Under the pieces are notes generated by a model. The model saw nothing but the letters and a program-made list of their open reading frames with translations, was not told the DNA's origin and searched no databases. From Curtobacterium sp. MCPF17_002 (GTDB lineage Bacteria > Actinomycetota > Actinomycetes > Actinomycetales > Microbacteriaceae): DNA of 64,000 nucleotides. Positions 25,261 to 36,576 of this stretch are shown one piece after another. A program made the translations under genes and the position numbers. The DNA lies in contig NZ_CP126251.1 in assembly GCF_003234115.2 (NCBI RefSeq), positions 1,054,001-1,118,000 on the forward strand, read 5' to 3'. Every line of letters starts with the position of its first letter. Position 1 is the first letter of the stretch.

Positions 25261-26052
25261 ATGAGCACGACCCTGGTCATCATCCCGACCTACGACGAGG
25301 CGGAGAACATCCGTCCCATCGTCGAGCGCACGCTCGCCGCCACCGACGACACCGTGCACGTGCTCGTCGTCGACGACGGCTCCCCGGACGGCACCGGCGA
25401 CATCGCCGACGCGATCGCCCGTCAGACAGACCGGGTCCAGGTCATGCACCGCACCGTGAAGGACGGCCTCGGCGGTGCGTACCTCGCCGGGTTCGCCTGG
25501 GGGCTCGAGCACGGCTACGACAAGCTCGTCGAGATGGACGCGGACGGCTCGCACCACCCCGAGTACCTGCCGTGGATGCTCGAGCTCGCGGACACGAACG
25601 ACCTCGTCCTCGGCTCCCGCTGGATCAGCGGCGGCAACGTCGAGAACTGGCCCTGGTACCGCGAGGTGCTCTCCCGCGGCGGGAACCTCTACACGCGTCT
25701 CGCGCTCGGCATCGCCGTGCGCGACGCCACCGGCGGCTTCCGGGTCTTCACCTCGCGCGCGTTCGAGCGGATCGACCTTGCCGGCGTCGCGTCAAAGGGG
25801 TACTGCTTCCAGGTGGACCTGTGCTGGCGTGCCCTCGAGGCGGGCCTCCGCGTCGTCGAGACCCCGATCACCTTCACCGAACGCGAGTTCGGTGTCTCGA
25901 AGATGAGCGGGAACATCGTCCGTGAGAGCCTGACCCTCGTCACGAAGTGGGGCATCGACCGGCGGCTGCGCGAGGCGCGCTCGCTGGTGAAGGACCACCG
26001 TCGCCTGCCGTCGGTGCGGGCGAACGCGCACGCCGTCGGCGACCACGTCTGA
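25261..26052 (+). CDS. ppm1: Polyprenol monophosphomannose synthase
   Basis: Family-2 glycosyltransferase of 263 aa that transfers mannose from GDP-mannose to polyprenyl phosphate, making the donor for lipoglycan and protein mannosylation. Motifs: IIPTYDEAENI, VVDDGSPDGTGDIAD, EMDADGSHHPE, GSRW, and the late SKMSGNIVRESL. It lacks a fused acyltransferase domain, so it matches the stand-alone synthase domain of mycobacterial Ppm1. The ATG start has AAGGAG 4 bp upstream. A 32-bp direct repeat begins within its last codons. Confidence 0.9.
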   Translation: MSTTLVIIPTYDEAENIRPIVERTLAATDDTVHVLVVDDGSPDGTGDIADAIARQTDRVQVMHRTVKDGLGGAYLAGFAWGLEHGYDKLVEMDADGSHHPEYLPWMLELADTNDLVLGSRWISGGNVENWPWYREVLSRGGNLYTRLALGIAVRDATGGFRVFTSRAFERIDLAGVASKGYCFQVDLCWRALEAGLRVVETPITFTEREFGVSKMSGNIVRESLTLVTKWGIDRRLREARSLVKDHRRLPSVRANAHAVGDHV

Positions 26053-26119
26053 CGTCCGCATCGTCTGTCGGCGGCCACGTCTGACGGCCGCATCGTCTGG
26101 CGGCGACCACGTCTGACGG
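26043..26119. repeat. 32-bp direct repeat, 2.4 copies, at the ppm1 3-prime end
   Basis: CCACGTCTGACG recurs at 26043, 26075 and 26107, with TCGTCTG between. The first copy covers the last codons and stop of ppm1, so the array looks like a tandem copy of the gene end. Confidence 0.8.
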
Positions 26120-26120
26120 C

Positions 26121-26154
26121 GACAGGTCCCCGCGGTATTCCACGAGGACCTGTC
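26121..26154. terminator. Hairpin between convergent ppm1 and treZ
   Basis: GACAGGTCC / GGACCTGTC, 9-bp perfect stem with a 16-nt loop, followed on the plus strand by TCTGTCGCTGTC. It is a modest terminator candidate for either gene. Confidence 0.5.
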
Positions 26155-26190
26155 TCTGTCGCTGTCGCGCGGTCCGATCCGGACCGTGGC

Positions 26191-27945
26191 CTACCGCAGT
26201 ACGACCACCCCGCGGCCACGGAAGCGGACGCAGTCCGTCGCGACGTCGGCCTCGCCGAAGCGGTAGAGCTCCTCGCCGGTCGCACCCGGCACCGGGATCT
26301 CCGCCGCGTCGTCGAGGAAGTTCACCACGACGTGCACCGGTGTGACATCCGGGCCGAGCAGGCCGCGCGTGAGCACGAGCCAGCGACGGTCCTCGCTGAA
26401 GCGGACGGCGTTCGCCTCGTAGCGCGGGTCGACGAAGGCCTGGTCCGTCCGGCGGAGCGCGACGAGCACACGGTATGCCCGGAGGATCGCGGCGCCCCGT
26501 TCGGAGTCGACGTCGGCCCAGTCGAGCTTCGAGTTCGTGAACGTCGACGGGTCCTGCGGGTCCGGCACGGTGGACTCGTCCCAGCCGTGCTCGGCGAACT
26601 CCGCGATGCGTCCCTCGGCCGTCGCCTTGCCGAGTTCGGGCTCCGGGTGCGAGGTGAAGAACTGCCACGGTGTGGTCGCGGCGAACTCCTCGCCCATGAA
26701 GAGCATCGGCGTGAACGGTCCGAGCAGCGTCAGCGCCGCGGCGATCACGAGCCCCTCGTCGGTCAGGGTCGCCGCGAGCCGGTCGCCCGCCGCACGGTTG
26801 CCGATCTGGTCGTGGTTCTGGTTCGCCACCACCAGCGCCGTCGCCGGCGAGGTGCCGCGGTCGATCGGCCGGCCGTGCCGCTTCCGCCGGAACGACGACC
26901 ACGTGCCGTCGTGGAAGAAGCCGCGCTCGAGGACCTTCGCGAGCGCCGACAGCGGGGCGAAGTCGGCGTAGTAGCCGTTCGTCTCACCGGTGAGTGCGAC
27001 GTGCACCGCGTGGTGGAAGTCGTCGGACCACTGGCCGGCCAGCCCGTACCCGGCGGACTCCTGCGGGCGGAACATGATCGGGTCGTTGAGGTCCGACTCC
27101 GCGATGAGCGACAGCGGACGCCCGACGAACGCCGAGAACGCATCGGTCTCGGATGCCATCGCCTGCAGCACGTGCGGCCGGGTGGTGTCCCGGATCGCGT
27201 GCACCGCATCGAGCCGGAGCCCGTCGACGTGGTGGTCGCGGAACCACATCCGCACGTTGTCGAGCACGTAGCGCCGGACCTCGGGGTGCTCGACGTTGAC
27301 GGAGTCGCCCCACGTGTTGCCGAGTCCCTGCAGCAGGTACGGGCCGTACAGCGGCAGGTAGTTGCCGCTCGGGCCGAGGTGGTTGTAGACGACGTCCTGG
27401 ATGACGCCGAGCCCGAGCGCGTGCGCCCGGTCGACGAACCGGTCGTAGGCGTCCGGCCCACCGTAGGGCGCGTGCACGGCGAACCAGCCGACACCGTCGT
27501 AGCCCCAGTTCCACTCGCCGTTCACCGCGTTGACGGGGAGCAGCTCGACGAACTCCACGCCGAGCTCGACGAGGTGGTCGAGCTTCTCGGCGGCGGCGTC
27601 GAGCGTGCCCTCGGGCGTGTAGGTGCCGATGTGCATCTCGTAGATGACACCGCCGCGTGCGGGGCGGCCGGTCCAGGCGTCGTCGGTCCAGGAGAACCGC
27701 GAGGGGTCGACGACCTCGGACGGGCCGTGCACCCCCTCCGGCTGGAACCGGCTGCGGGGGTCGGGCCGGACGGCGTCGTCGTCGCCGATCCGGAACCCGT
27801 AGCGGGCGCCGACGTGCGGCAGGACCGCGTTGGTCGTCCACCAGTCGTCGTCGCCGCGGGTCAGCGGGTACTCGGTGCCGTCGACGACCAGGCGCACCCG
27901 CTCGGGAGCGGGGGCCCAGACGCCGTAGCGGTCGGGAACGGTCAT
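26191..27945 (-). CDS. treZ: Malto-oligosyltrehalose trehalohydrolase
   Basis: Glycosyl hydrolase family 13 enzyme of 584 aa that releases trehalose from the end of maltooligosyl-trehalose made by TreY. After an N-terminal beta-sandwich ([17 protein letters not shown]) the barrel shows [47 protein letters not shown] (nucleophile Asp), LIAESDLND (acid Glu) and [13 protein letters not shown]. The length is normal. The ATG overlaps the stop of treY (ATGA). It is the last gene of the treX-treY-treZ operon. Confidence 0.93.
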   Translation of the reverse strand: MTVPDRYGVWAPAPERVRLVVDGTEYPLTRGDDDWWTTNAVLPHVGARYGFRIGDDDAVRPDPRSRFQPEGVHGPSEVVDPSRFSWTDDAWTGRPARGGVIYEMHIGTYTPEGTLDAAAEKLDHLVELGVEFVELLPVNAVNGEWNWGYDGVGWFAVHAPYGGPDAYDRFVDRAHALGLGVIQDVVYNHLGPSGNYLPLYGPYLLQGLGNTWGDSVNVEHPEVRRYVLDNVRMWFRDHHVDGLRLDAVHAIRDTTRPHVLQAMASETDAFSAFVGRPLSLIAESDLNDPIMFRPQESAGYGLAGQWSDDFHHAVHVALTGETNGYYADFAPLSALAKVLERGFFHDGTWSSFRRKRHGRPIDRGTSPATALVVANQNHDQIGNRAAGDRLAATLTDEGLVIAAALTLLGPFTPMLFMGEEFAATTPWQFFTSHPEPELGKATAEGRIAEFAEHGWDESTVPDPQDPSTFTNSKLDWADVDSERGAAILRAYRVLVALRRTDQAFVDPRYEANAVRFSEDRRWLVLTRGLLGPDVTPVHVVVNFLDDAAEIPVPGATGEELYRFGEADVATDCVRFRGRGVVVLR

Positions 27946-30358
27946 GCGTGCCCCTCCAGGATGTCGATCTCGGCTTGCGTCTCGGATTCGTCGGTTGCGC
28001 CGGCGCCGGTCGCCTCGGTCCCGTGGTCCGTCGCCTCGACGACGTGCGCCGGGACGAGCAGCGCCACCGGGAAGTCGGCGAGCACCTCGGACAACGCGAT
28101 GCCCCGGGACGCGGGGAAGCGCCGACCGGTCAGCAGGTCGACCCGGTCGAGCGGCACCGGGTGCACCAGGGTGTCGCCCCATCCGCCGACGCGCCGCAGC
28201 CCGATCGGCAGACGCGTCGCGACGGTGACCGCGCCACCGCGGTCGAACGCGAGCACGTGGTCGGCGGCGCTGCCCGTCGACTCGAGCGCGAGGTAGCGCG
28301 TGAAGAGCTCCGGGTGGTCGCGGCGGACCCGCAGTGCCCGGCTGGTGACGAGGAGCTTCGCGGCGGCGTCGAGGCCGACGGACGGCAACTGCTCCGGACC
28401 GTCGTCGTCGGGGCCGTCGAGCTCGGCGAGGACGTGCCGGCGCTCGGTGTAGTCCACCGGTCGGCGGTTGTCGGGGTCGACGAGGGAGCGGTCCCAGAAC
28501 TCGGTGCCCTGGTAGACATCGGGAACACCCGGCGCGGTGAGCTGCACGAGCTTCTGCGCGAGACCGTTCGACCACCCGGCGGCGTCGATCCGCTCGTCGA
28601 GTGCGTCGAGCACCGCGACCACGGCGGGGTCGTCGAACGCGGCGTCCACGATCGCGTGCATGCGGCGCTCGAAGTCCTCGTCCGGCTCCGTCCACGTGGT
28701 GCTGTCGCCCGCTTCGCGCGAGGCCTTCTCGGCGTACGCGTGCAGCCGTTCACGGCTGGCCGGACGCGCGCCGACGATGGCCTGCCAGAGGAGGTCCGCG
28801 AACACGCGGTCCTGCAGCGGGACGAGGGACTGCAGCCGTTCGAGGGCCGACGTCCACTCGTGGCCGATCTCGGCGAGGACGGCGATGCGGGCGCGGGTGT
28901 CCTCGCTGCGCTTCGTGTCGTGCGTCGTCAGGGTCGTCATGGTGTGCGGCCAGCTGCCGACGCGGTCGCGCTGCGCCTGGTGGAAGTCGGACACCGACAC
29001 CGAGAACACGCTGGGGTCACCGCCGACCTCGCTGAGGCTGGTGAGTCGGGAGGTCCGGTAGAACGCCGTGTCCTCCACACCCTTCGCCATCACCATGCCG
29101 CTGGTCTGCTGGAGCCGCACGGCCGCGGCGTTCGCCGGGTCGACCAGTGCCGGCGCGATCCGGTCGATCACGTCGTCGAGGTCTGGGCGGGCCTCGGCGG
29201 CGCGCTCGAGCGCGTCGATGAGGTGGTGCGCCCCCTCGGGCAGGTACGTCCGGTACACGTCGAAGGACGCGACGACCTCGGCCACCGCGTCGACGACCCG
29301 CTCGTGCGGCAGGTCGCCGGCGACGGGTCGCAGCAGCCGGGCGAGGCGCTCGACCTCGCTGCCGAGGATGCCGTCCGCGATGCCGCGACGGGTGTCGTGG
29401 GTGAGCTGCTGCCAGTCGGCTGGTTCGGCTCCCGAGGCCGCCGTGAGGGTCCGTTCGCCGGCGGGGTCGACGAACACCCGGTCGAACACGCCGAGGGCGT
29501 CGTACCCGGTCGTGCCGTCCACCGGCCAGCTCGACGGCAGCGCTTCGCCCGGCTCGAGGATCTTCTCGACGAGGGTGTACGCGCCGCCGGTCAGCCCGGC
29601 GAGGTCCTGCAGGTACCCTGCCGGGTCGTACAGACCGTCCGGGTGGTCGATGCGGAGACCGTCGACCAGTCCGTCGCGGAACCAGGAGCCGATCGTCGCG
29701 TGGGACGCGGCGAAGACCTCGGGTTCCTCGACCCGGATCGCCGCGAGCGTGTTCACCGCGAAGAACCGGCGGTAGTTCAGCTCGTGGTCGGCGCGCTTCC
29801 AGTGCACGAACTCGTAGTGCTGCCGGGCGTGCACTGCCTCGACCGTGTCGCCGTCCTGCACGGTTCCGGGCGCGGTCGGGTAGGCGGTGTCACCGAGGTA
29901 CAGCCGGCCGTCCCGCAGCTCGACCGCGTCGAGCAGCCGGTCGTCGAGCACCGGCACACGGAGCTTGCCGTCGCCCGCTTGCCAGTCGACGTCGAACGCC
30001 CACGCGACGGGGGAGCCCTGCCCGAGTTCGAGCAGGGACCACCACCACGGGTTCGCCGCCGGGGTGGCCACGCCGACGTGGTTCGGCACCACGTCGACGA
30101 GGACCCCGAGACCGACGTCGTGCGCGGCCTCGGCGAGGGCACGGAGCGCGTCGTCGCCGCCGCGCTCCGTGTCGACGTGGGTGTGGTCGACGACGTCGTA
30201 GCCGTGCTGCGACCCCGGCTCGGCCTGCAGCACCGGCGACAGGTAGAGCCAGTCCGCGCCGAGGTCACGCACGTAGTCGACGACGTCCTGCGCGGCCGCC
30301 AGGTCGAAGTCGGGCGTGACCTGCAGCCGGTAGGTGCTGGTGGGGACTCGACGCGTGG

Positions 30359-30362
<4 letters not shown>
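27942..30362 (-). CDS. treY: Malto-oligosyltrehalose synthase
   Basis: GH13 enzyme of 806 aa that isomerises the reducing-end linkage of maltodextrins to alpha-1,1, creating a trehalosyl end. It starts [18 protein letters not shown] and shows [23 protein letters not shown] (nucleophile), YTLVEKIL (acid) and [15 protein letters not shown], all typical of TreY. The Asp/Glu/Thr-rich C-terminal tail of about 25 residues is extra. The GTG start overlaps the treX stop. Confidence 0.93.
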
Positions 30363-32596
<2,234 letters not shown>

Positions 32597-32724
32597 GCAG
32601 TCCTCCAGGTGTGGGTGCCGCCAAGATATCGGCGGGGGCCGTCCGCGTCCGCAGACAAGCCCCAGCCGTGGACGGTTCCCGCGCGGCGCAGCCTGTGGAG
32701 GAACCGGCGAGTAGCCTCCGGCGC

Positions 32725-33048
32725 ATGGCCAACATCGTCACGCAGATCGCAGACAAGGTGCGCCCCGTGGGCGTGTCCACCAACTACGGGGAGCCGGTCG
32801 AGGTCGGCGACCAGACCCTCATCCCGGTGTCCCTCGCCTGGTTCGGCTTCGGAGGCGGCGGGGACGGCGACGACAACGGTGGCGGTGGCGGCGGTGCCGC
32901 CTCGATCCCGATCGGCGCGTACGTGCGCCGGCCGGGCAAGGACCTCGAGTTCGAGCCGAACCTCATCTCCTTGATGGCGGTCAGCATCCCCGTCATCTGG
33001 GTGACCGGAACCGTCCTGCGCAAGCTGGTCCGCGCGCTCAAGAAGTGA
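32725..33048 (+). CDS. GerW/YtfJ-like small protein
   Basis: Protein of 107 aa. The pattern IADKVRPVGVSTNYGEPVEVGDQTLIPVS, then GFGGGGDGD...GGGGGGAASIPIGAYV, matches the GerW (YtfJ) family named for Bacillus spore germination. Non-sporulating actinobacteria carry homologues of unknown role. The C-terminal 30 residues include one hydrophobic segment (LMAVSIPVIWVTGTVL), suggesting a membrane anchor. The ATG start follows a weak ribosome-binding site in the gap divergent from treX. Confidence 0.7.
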   Translation: MANIVTQIADKVRPVGVSTNYGEPVEVGDQTLIPVSLAWFGFGGGGDGDDNGGGGGGAASIPIGAYVRRPGKDLEFEPNLISLMAVSIPVIWVTGTVLRKLVRALKK

Positions 33049-33054
33049 CCAACT

Positions 33055-33102
33055 GACGGCCTGGAGGCGCGTGGCGGCCCCGTCACGCGCCTCCAGGCCG
33101 TC
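33055..33102. repeat. Family-2 palindrome after the GerW-like gene, likely terminator
   Basis: Arms GACGGCCTGGAGGCGCGTG and CACGCGCCTCCAGGCCGTC, 19 bp perfect with a 10-nt loop, starting 6 bp after the stop codon. The arm ends differ from other family copies but remain complementary to each other, so the pairing is conserved. Confidence 0.88.
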
Positions 33103-33153
33103 AACCGGTCACCGTCCGACACGCGGCCGCAGCCGCGTCTAGACTGACGGGAC

Positions 33154-33244
33154 ACACACGGGAGTCCGGGATCGCCGGGCTGAGAGGGAGCGAGTCGCGC
33201 TCCGACCGTCGAACCTGATCCGGATCATGCCGGCGCAGGGAGGA
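33154..33244 (+). promoter_or_regulatory. TPP riboswitch (THI element)
   Basis: The conserved thiamine-pyrophosphate aptamer is readable in order: ACGGGAGTCCGGG, GGGCTGAGAGGG (33178-33189), then ACCGTCGAACCTGATCCGGA (33204-33223) and TCATGCCGGCGCAGGGA. The 3-prime strand GCAGGGAGGAG runs into the Shine-Dalgarno AGGAG of ykoE (33241-33245), 9 bp before its ATG, so control is probably by hiding the ribosome-binding site when TPP is bound. A hairpin ACGCGGC/GCCGCGT (33121-33138) lies just upstream. It should repress the ykoEDC importer when thiamine pyrophosphate is plentiful. Confidence 0.95.
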
Positions 33245-33254
33245 GTCCAGGACC

Positions 33255-33893
33255 ATGTCCGTACGCACGTCACCAGCAGTACCGTCCACCGTCACGCGAT
33301 CGCTCCGCTGGCGGGTCGTCGACATCGTCGTCGCCAGCGTCCTCGCCGTCGCGATCGGGGTCGTCTTCAAGGTCTGGGAGTTCGGGTACGAGCCGCTCAG
33401 CGCCGTGATGACGCTCGTGCTGCCCGGCACGCAGGCGCTCTTCGGTGGGGTGTGGCTGCTCGCCGGCCCCGTCGTGGCGATCATCGTGCGGAAGCCCGGA
33501 GCCGCGCTCTACGCCGAGATGGTCGCGGCCTCGGTCGAGGCACTCCTCGGCACCCAGTGGGGATGGCTCACGCTCGAGGCCGGGCTCGTCCAGGGCCTCG
33601 GCGCCGAGATCGTCCTCGCGCTCTTCCTGTACCGCGTGTACCGCCTGCCGGTCGTCGTGCTCGCCGGTGCCGCGGCCGGGCTGGCGATGGGCATCAACGA
33701 CACCGTGCTCTGGTACCCGGGGCTCGACGCCGGCTTCAAGGCCGCCTACGTGGTGTCCGGGGTCGTCTCCGGCGCGCTGATCGCCGGCCTCGGCTCGTGG
33801 CTCGTCGTGCGGGCGCTCGCCGCAACCGGGGTGCTGTCCTCGTTCGCCGCCGGCCGTGAACACTCCAGGCGCGGGACCCGCGCCGTCGCGTGA
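33255..33893 (+). CDS. ykoE: ECF transporter substrate-binding (S) component for a thiamine precursor
   Basis: Membrane protein of 212 aa with about five hydrophobic spans. It matches YkoE: RWRVVDIVVASVLAVAIGVVFKVWEF near the N-terminus, GVWLLAGPVVAIIVRKPGAALYAEMVAA, and GTQWGWLTLEAGLVQGLGAE. In the YkoEDC system it binds hydroxymethylpyrimidine or thiamine. It directly follows a TPP riboswitch, which supports the substrate class. Its stop overlaps the next start (GTGA). Confidence 0.93.
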   Translation: MSVRTSPAVPSTVTRSLRWRVVDIVVASVLAVAIGVVFKVWEFGYEPLSAVMTLVLPGTQALFGGVWLLAGPVVAIIVRKPGAALYAEMVAASVEALLGTQWGWLTLEAGLVQGLGAEIVLALFLYRVYRLPVVVLAGAAAGLAMGINDTVLWYPGLDAGFKAAYVVSGVVSGALIAGLGSWLVVRALAATGVLSSFAAGREHSRRGTRAVA

Positions 33894-35755
33894 CCACCGG
33901 GGATGCCCGTGGTGCCGTGGGCACCGCGGGCCCTGCGCAGATCGTCTTCCGCGACTGGGGTTGGCGGTACGCCGAGCGTGAGGCGTGGGCGGTCCGCGGC
34001 GTCGACCTGACCGTCGAACCCGGCGAGCGCGTCGCGATCGTCGGCCCGTCCGGAGCGGGCAAGTCCACGCTCCTGCGGGCCGTCGCCGCCGTGCTGCCCG
34101 ACGAACCCGACGACACCGACGACACCGCTGCCTCGGTGCAGGGCTCGGTCCTGGTCGACGGCGCCGACCCCCGCGCGGTCCGCGGGCGAGTCGGCCTCGT
34201 CATGCAGGACCCCGAGGCCCACACGGTGATGTCGCGCGTCGGTGACGACGTGGCGTTCGGGTGCGAGAACGCCGGCGTCCCGCGCGCCGAGATCTGGGAA
34301 CGGGTGCAGGCGGCACTCGACGTCGTCGGGCTCGACCTGGCGCTCGACCGGTCGACCACGATGCTCTCCGGCGGGCAGCGGCAGCGGCTGGCCCTGGCCG
34401 GCGTGCTCGCGATGCGGCCGGGAGCGATCGTGCTCGACGAGCCCTGCGCGAACCTCGACCCGTCCGGGGTGTCGCAGGTGCACGATGCCGTCCGCGCGCT
34501 CCTCGACGAGACCGGGGCGACCCTGCTCGTCGTGGAGCACCGGATCGGCACGTGGCTCGACCTGGTCGACCGGCTGGTACTGGTCGAGCCGGCCGGGGGA
34601 GTCGTGGCCGACGGTGCTCCGGACGAGGTGCTCACCTCGCACGGTGCGAGGTTGACGGCCGCTGGCGTGTGGGTGCCCGGCTCCGAGCCCGCTCGGGGTT
34701 CCGCCCGGGCGCTCCGCTCGCCTGGTCGAGCGGGCGAAATGCCCGGGTCCTCCGTTCGGGAGACCGTGGCATTTCGCCCGCTCGACCGTGCGCTCCGCTC
34801 GCCTGGTCGAGCGGGCGAAATGCCCGGGTCATCCGTTCGGGTGACCGCGGTATTTCGCCCGCTCGGCCGTGCGCTCCGCTCGCCTGGTCGAGCGGGCGAA
34901 ATACCCGGGTCCTCCGATCGGGAGACCGCGGCATTTCGCCCGCTCGACGAGGGGGCGGGCGAGGGGGTCGGCGAAGGGGCGGACGAGCGGGCGGGCGGGG
35001 CGGGGAGCGGGGGCGTGCTGCTCGAGGCGCGAGCGCTCGGGACCGCGCGGGGGAAGCGCCATCGGGTGGGCAGCGGGATCGACCTCGAGGTCCGGGCCGG
35101 CCGGGTGCTCGCCGTCACGGGTCCGAACGGCGTCGGCAAGTCCACGCTCGGCCTCACGCTCGCCGGACTCCTCCGCCCCGCCGACGGTACGCTCCAGGCC
35201 ACGCCCGCGCTGGCCGACGGCATCGGGGACCTCCCGGCAGCGTGGACGAGCCGGCAGCTGGCCGCCCGCATCGGCACCGTGTTCCAGGACCCCGAGCACC
35301 AGTTCGTCGCCCGCACCGTCCGCGAGGAGCTCGCCGTCGGCCCGCACGCCCTCGGCCTGCCCGACGTCGACGAGCGGGTCGAGGACCTCCTCGTGACGTT
35401 CGGCCTCGCGCACCTCGCGGACGCCAACCCCTTCACCCTGTCCGGCGGGGAGCAGCGGCGACTCGCGATCGGGACCGTGATCGCCTCGCGGCCGCCGGTG
35501 GTCGTGCTCGACGAACCGACCTCCGGGCAGGACCGTGCGACCTGGCAGGCCGTGGTCGACCGGCTCGGGGCGCTCGCCGACGCCGGGACCGCGATCGTCG
35601 CGATCACGCACGACCAGGACCTCGTGCGGGCGCTCGACGCCGACGAGGTCGTCCTCGGCACCACGGGCGCGGCTCCCGTCACGCACACCCCGGCGGACGC
35701 GGGGGCAGCGACCGCACCCGTCCTGCCCGATGCGACCACGGAGGTGGAACGGTGA
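33890..35755 (+). CDS. ykoD: ECF transporter double ATPase with repeat elements in the linker
   Basis: Cytoplasmic protein of 621 aa with two ABC domains that energise the thiamine-precursor importer. Domain 1 (~15-265): Walker A GPSGAGKST, signature LSGGQRQRLALAG, Walker B IVLDEPCANLD. Domain 2 (~375-600): GPNGVGKST, LSGGEQRRLAIGT, VVLDEPTSGQD. The linker holds three in-frame 27-residue repeats (274-354, each like [15 protein letters not shown]...FRPL), each encoded by one family-1 palindromic element, then a Gly/Glu/Ala-rich stretch. Both ATPase cores look intact, so the insertions appear tolerated. A family-3 core lies at 34635-34651. GTG start overlaps ykoE; the stop overlaps ykoC. Confidence 0.92.
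   Translation: MTTGDARGAVGTAGPAQIVFRDWGWRYAEREAWAVRGVDLTVEPGERVAIVGPSGAGKSTLLRAVAAVLPDEPDDTDDTAASVQGSVLVDGADPRAVRGRVGLVMQDPEAHTVMSRVGDDVAFGCENAGVPRAEIWERVQAALDVVGLDLALDRSTTMLSGGQRQRLALAGVLAMRPGAIVLDEPCANLDPSGVSQVHDAVRALLDETGATLLVVEHRIGTWLDLVDRLVLVEPAGGVVADGAPDEVLTSHGARLTAAGVWVPGSEPARGSARALRSPGRAGEMPGSSVRETVAFRPLDRALRSPGRAGEMPGSSVRVTAVFRPLGRALRSPGRAGEIPGSSDRETAAFRPLDEGAGEGVGEGADERAGGAGSGGVLLEARALGTARGKRHRVGSGIDLEVRAGRVLAVTGPNGVGKSTLGLTLAGLLRPADGTLQATPALADGIGDLPAAWTSRQLAARIGTVFQDPEHQFVARTVREELAVGPHALGLPDVDERVEDLLVTFGLAHLADANPFTLSGGEQRRLAIGTVIASRPPVVVLDEPTSGQDRATWQAVVDRLGALADAGTAIVAITHDQDLVRALDADEVVLGTTGAAPVTHTPADAGAATAPVLPDATTEVER
34709..34951. repeat. Three tandem 81-bp units, each with a family-1 element, inside ykoD
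   Basis: Units begin at 34709, 34790 and 34871, each exactly 27 codons. The palindromic parts are 34728-34783, 34809-34864 and 34890-34945, with arms GAGCGGGCGAAAT...ATTTCGCCCGCTC as in the intergenic copies. In the second unit, internal GGTCA pairs with TGACC. The 25-bp spacer GCGCTCCGCTCGCCTGGTC plus flank is repeated with the element, so the array grew by tandem duplication after one insertion. Confidence 0.92.
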
Positions 35756-36576
35756 CCGCCCCGGGGACGTCGGCGGACCCGCGGGGGCGATCCGCGCCTC
35801 CAGGCCGGGGGACCGGACCCGTCTCGGTACCGCACGGTGTGCGGGGGGTGCAACCGGTCGCCTCGCTGCTGGGCGTGATGGCGCTCGGAGTGTGTCTCGT
35901 CCTGAGCCTCGACGTGGTCTCGGCCGCCGTCGCGTTGGTGCTGGAGGTCCTGCTCCTCCCGTTCCTCCGCGTGCCGCCGCGCACCCTGCTGCTGCGGACG
36001 TCGCCCGTGCTCGTCGCGGTGCCGCTGACGGCGTTGAGCATCGCGTTGTACGGGCGGCCCTCCGGGCGGGAGTGGTTCGACTTCGGGTTCGCCCACGTGA
36101 CCGACGGGTCGTTGACGCTCGCCCTCGCGACCGCGCTGCGCGTGCTCGCGGTGGGGATCCCCGCGGTCGCGTTGTTCATCCGCGTGGACCCGACCGACCT
36201 GGCCGACGGACTCGCGCAGCTGCTGCGGCTGCCGGCACGGTTCGTGCTCGGGGCGCTCGCCGCACTCCGGATGATGACCCTGCTCGGCGACGACTGGCGG
36301 CAGCTCGGGATGGCCAGACGCGCACGTGGCGTCGCGGACACCGGACGGCTGCGACGGGGCGCATCGATGGCGTTCGCGTTGCTCGTGCTGGCGCTGCGGC
36401 GGGCGACGACCTTGGCGGTGGCGATGGAGTCGCGGGGGTTCGGGGCTCCCGGACGGAGGACCTGGGCACGGACCGCGCGGTTCGCGGGGCCGGAGTGGGC
36501 GATGGTCGCGGTGCTCGTCGGCATCGGGGTCGTGTCGATCGTGGCCGCGGTGATCGCGGGGACGTGGCGTGCCTGA
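35752..36576 (+). CDS. ykoC: ECF transporter transmembrane (T) component
   Basis: CbiQ/EcfT-type membrane protein of 274 aa that links YkoE to the YkoD ATPase. It shows about five spans and the two coupling motifs ARRARG and ESRG on cytoplasmic helices. The first ~30 residues are a Pro/Gly/Arg-rich tail containing a family-2 half-site in a different frame (35793-35806). The GTG start overlaps the ykoD stop (GTGA). It completes the ykoE-ykoD-ykoC operon. Confidence 0.9.
   Translation: MTAPGTSADPRGRSAPPGRGTGPVSVPHGVRGVQPVASLLGVMALGVCLVLSLDVVSAAVALVLEVLLLPFLRVPPRTLLLRTSPVLVAVPLTALSIALYGRPSGREWFDFGFAHVTDGSLTLALATALRVLAVGIPAVALFIRVDPTDLADGLAQLLRLPARFVLGALAALRMMTLLGDDWRQLGMARRARGVADTGRLRRGASMAFALLVLALRRATTLAVAMESRGFGAPGRRTWARTARFAGPEWAMVAVLVGIGVVSIVAAVIAGTWRA

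Noticed and set aside
22564..25557. Long minus-strand open frame of about 1000 codons
   Set aside because: Only 22564-23496 has protein-like composition and family features; the rest is antisense to the aldo/keto reductase and ppm1 start and crosses the repeat-rich gap.
32725..33048. GerW-like gene as evidence of sporulation
   Set aside because: The family is broad and occurs in non-sporulating actinobacteria; no other spore gene is in the window.
34709..34951. Evenly spaced palindromic repeats as a CRISPR array
   Set aside because: Repeat and spacer are duplicated together (spacers are identical), units are 81 bp and in frame in ykoD, and there are no cas genes.
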